Source: Owenia fusiformis (Eukaryota; Annelida; Polychaeta; Sabellida; Oweniidae). From it: a stretch of DNA of 64,000 bases. A program made the position numbers and the translations under genes. The notes beneath the pieces were generated by a model. The model searched no databases and had not been told where the DNA came from. It saw only the letters and a list, made by a program, of their open reading frames with translations. Where the stretch lies: NCBI GenBank assembly GCA_903813345.2, contig CAIIXF020000008.1, forward strand, positions 30,900,867-30,964,866, written 5' to 3'. Of this stretch, positions 20,041-64,000 are shown one piece after another (position 1 is the stretch's first letter; each line of letters starts with the position of its first letter).

Positions 20041-21093
20041 CAGGGTGATCACTAAGTTCTGGGAATTTATCTGTCATTTCATTATTTTTCAACCAATCTA
20101 CTTGAAATTTTCAAGGTAAATGGGAAATGTAATTTTGGGTTGGATAAAAACAGTCTCATTGTCATCTGATGTCACAATGGATAATTATTGTTACTATAGC
20201 AACATGACAAATGGTGTAGCGGGTCAAGTAAAATAAAAATGAATTCAAATTTTACTTGATCCAAAAGTTGGTAAATAAATACCTATTTGGTGGACATATT
20301 TCTGTGATTTTTTATATTTTCAAATACTTCTAGCTTTAGTTTCTAAAGTAACATCTTTATTGTTATATAGGAGTGCACTTTGCTCTATTTTTGTATCATC
20401 CATAGCATCTCAAAGTAACAATCATGACTAAAAATAGCGGGGAGTTATCTTCCATTATGACTATGCTCCTTCCCATTACTCAAGCTGCCCATACTACTCT
20501 TGAAGAATTAGGGTTCACACAAGTTATTACTGTCCCATATTCACCAGAGAATATTCACCAGATGAAGCGCCATTAGGCTACATTTTGGGTGCTAAAACAT
20601 TATATGAGAGGTCATAAGTTTGATTCCAATAAGGGACTAATTTCAACAGCTTGAGCAAATCTTCAAGGGATACCAAAGGGAGGACTGGAACACATCTTTA
20701 TGGACTAAGTTTGCCAACAACGCATGTGCGTCCAGGCTAATGGAAACAATAATAAATGAAATGATCCTCTCAGCAATGAAGAATACTTCTGAATAAATGA
20801 CTTCAAGAGTACTGTTCTGCCTCTAGTACAGGTAGTTTGAAGCAACCATCTAGGCAAGATGAATACGTTTTGGCAGGAAATTTTCAAATTAACATCAGTC
20901 AAAATTTGCTGACCCGCGAACCACTTTTACTTTTTTTGTAATTACAATAAAATAAATTCTAGATGTGATATGTATATGAAACATTGCATGTCAATTCAGA
21001 ATTATACAATGTACACCTGCTGAAAATTTCAACTCAAATGGTTGAGAAATCTTGAAATGGCAGACCAATTCCCAGAACTTAATGATCACCCTG
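20041..21093. mobile_element. Degenerate mariner transposon, 1053 bp
   Basis: Ends CAGGGTGATCACTAAGTTCT and the inverted AGAACTTAATGATCACCCTG are flanked by TA on both sides. The interior encodes a stop-ridden transposase C-terminus. The element is not capable of making its own transposase. Confidence 0.85.
20425..20760 (+). pseudogene. Mariner transposase C-terminal remnant
   Basis: Frame pieces read AAHTTLEELGF, VPYSPE, LKHYMRGHKF and IPKGG in the order found at mariner transposase C-termini (A-H-T, P-Y-S-P-D, L-R-G-x-x-F, I-P-K), interrupted by several stops. One aspartate region near the AHT motif is altered. It is clearly a pseudogene. Confidence 0.65.
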
Positions 21094-21654
21094 TATAAGA
21101 GAAAGTCCAATAAAATATAGAAAATAAATTTTCCTTCATAAATATATTTTACTTTTAATTAGAATTTCTGTCTGAATACTCTACAACATTTACATAAAAC
21201 AAATGTTTTTGGTTAATGGGGTATTGAAACCCCTAATAACCATGAATCGGTAACATACCCCACTCAACAATCTAGATATTATACATATATTAATACCTCT
21301 TTTGATTTCATGAGGAATGTACAAGTATTATTTGGAATAGCAGCTTTTAAATGCATATTGTTACAGAAAGCTGAAATGCAGTCATTTTTTATTTAACAAA
21401 CTATACTGAGACAACTGTAAACACACAAAGCACATCTTGCCAATGAAATTGTAAAATGAAACTAATTTCATTTGCAGTTTTCTCCCTTAATATAGCTGCC
21501 TGTTAATGGAAACTTGACTGGATATGTACATCATATACATCACATAGTCCTTGTTTATCAGTGCAGTTGCAATTGGCTATGGTCATCTGGCCTGCCATCC
21601 TAGGAATGTCTATAATCAAGCTTCTATGGGTGTTTTGGCTCCAGGGAATACTGC

Positions 21655-63035
<41,381 letters not shown>

Positions 63036-63049
63036 TGTTTGTCTTAAAG

Positions 63050-63860
63050 TAATAGATGACAGTTAAGGTAGATTTGATGCAGTTTGAAGTAGAGGGCTTG
63101 CTTTATAGATGGATAAATAGATGGCAGTAAAGGTAGATTTGAAACATTTTGAAGTAGAGGGCTTACTTTATAGATGGATAAATAGATTGCAGTAAAGGTA
63201 AATTTGATGCAGTTTGAAGTAAAGGGCTTATTTCATAGATGGATAGATAGATGACAGTAAAGGTAGATTTGATGCAGTTTGAAGAAGTAGAGGGCTGATA
63301 CATAGATTTATAAATAGATGGCAGTAAAGGTAGATTTAATGCAGTTTGAAGTAGAGGACCTGCTTTATAGATGGATAAATAGATGGCAGTAAAGGTAGAT
63401 TTAATGCAGTTTGAAGTAGAGGACCTGCTTCATAGATGGATAAATAGATGGCAGTAAAGGTAGATTTGATGCAGTTTGAAGAAGTAGAGAGCTTGGTTCA
63501 TAGACAGATAAATAGATAGCAGTAAAGGTAGATTTAATGCAGTTTGAAGTAGAGGACCTGCTTTATAGATGGATAAATAGATGGCAGTAAAGGTAGATTT
63601 AATGCAGTTTGAAGTAGAGGACCTGCTTCATAGATGGATAAATAGATGGCAGTAAAGGTAGATTTGATGCAGTTTGAAGAAGTAGAGGGCTTGGTTCATA
63701 GACAGATAAATAGATAGCAGTAAAGGTAGATTTAATGCAGTTTGAAGTAGAGGACCTGCTTTATAGATGGATAAATAGATGGCAGTAAAGGTAGATTTAA
63801 TGCAGTTTGAAGTAGAGGACCTGCTTTATAGATGGATAAATAGATGGCAGTAATGGTTTC
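63050..63860. repeat. Tandem repeat of about 62-66 bp, 13 units, with higher-order structure
   Basis: The unit CAGTAAAGGTAGATTTGATG...ATAGATGGATAAATAGATGG recurs 13 times. Blocks of three units (variants ending GACCTGCTT, GACCTGCTT and GGCTTGGTT) repeat, giving a roughly 195-bp higher period between 63430 and 63790. No gene is visible to the end of the window. Confidence 0.8.
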
Positions 63861-64000
63861 GGTTTTGAAAATCCTCAAAATTGGATACAGGAAAATAACT
63901 GTGCAGAGAAAATTCAAAATTCCTGCTTTTCATTTAATATAGAAGAAAATGTTGCTCTTTAGTGGTTAAAATCCAGATCTACAATTTCATTAAAAAATCT

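Larger units (their letters stand above)
14870..21380. other. Gene-free interval between convergent 3' ends
   Basis: I see no protein-coding exon here. Open frames are short and unconserved in appearance. The interval holds a SINE near 16310-16680, a GTCACCAC-family copy near 17610-17735, a MITE at 18840-19126, a short tandem repeat at 19655-19733 and a dead mariner at 20041-21093. The stretch 18360-20040 is extremely AT-rich. Confidence 0.6.

Noticed and set aside
21398-21415. Alternative terminal EML exon after TTTACAG with a nearby AATAAA
   Set aside because: It reads C-L-S-I-V-C-stop and lacks the expected V-F-V-W; it is retained only as part of the probable 3' UTR.

Overview
This is animal nuclear DNA: AT-rich, with GT-AG introns, spliced genes, a selenoprotein gene of the vertebrate/marine-invertebrate type and many small DNA transposons. 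A marine invertebrate is likely, but the phylum cannot be fixed from the sequence. I assembled the genes by hand from splice sites, reading-frame continuity across every junction, and recalled family motifs. No alignment or database search was run.

Layout. (1) 0.75-14.9 kb, plus strand: a complete ten-exon selenoprotein N gene (SELENON, 576 aa) with an in-frame UGA at 10937-10939, a strong hairpin six bases after it (the selenocysteine redefinition element) and a candidate SECIS element in a long 3' UTR. (2) 14.9-21.4 kb: a gene-free interval between convergent 3' ends, holding a tRNA-derived SINE and a dead mariner. (3) 21.6-62.7 kb, minus strand: the 3' 25 exons (about 1173 codons) of an EML5/EML6-type giant microtubule-associated protein, with the end of one WD40 module, a linker, then a HELP motif and a full WD40 module. 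Its 5' part lies beyond the window. (4) Two plus-strand genes are nested inside EML introns: an eleven-exon GMC oxidoreductase (26.5-34.1 kb, 606 aa) in a 10.2 kb intron, and a two-exon membrane-anchored FkbM-like methyltransferase (48.1-50.5 kb, 312 aa) in a 7.4 kb intron.

The most unusual signal is structural. At least eight tandem arrays or partial duplications are built from sequence that spans or abuts an exon-intron boundary. The repeat unit usually contains the last or first bases of a genuine exon together with its splice donor or acceptor. They occur in three unrelated genes on both strands: SELENON exon 5, GMC exons 2 and 7, and at least five EML exons. In one array, near 39.8-43.2 kb, each unit contains an AG, a 27-nt in-frame copy of the exon end and a GTAAGT donor, so it looks like an array of potential microexons.

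The rest is dense with mobile elements: four roughly 0.85-1.05 kb mariner-like elements with TA target duplications, many MITEs with clear inverted repeats, a 741-bp near-perfect palindrome in the last SELENON intron, and a family with GTCACCAC ends. One member of that family encloses a roughly 2 kb satellite rich in AGGTCA half-sites.
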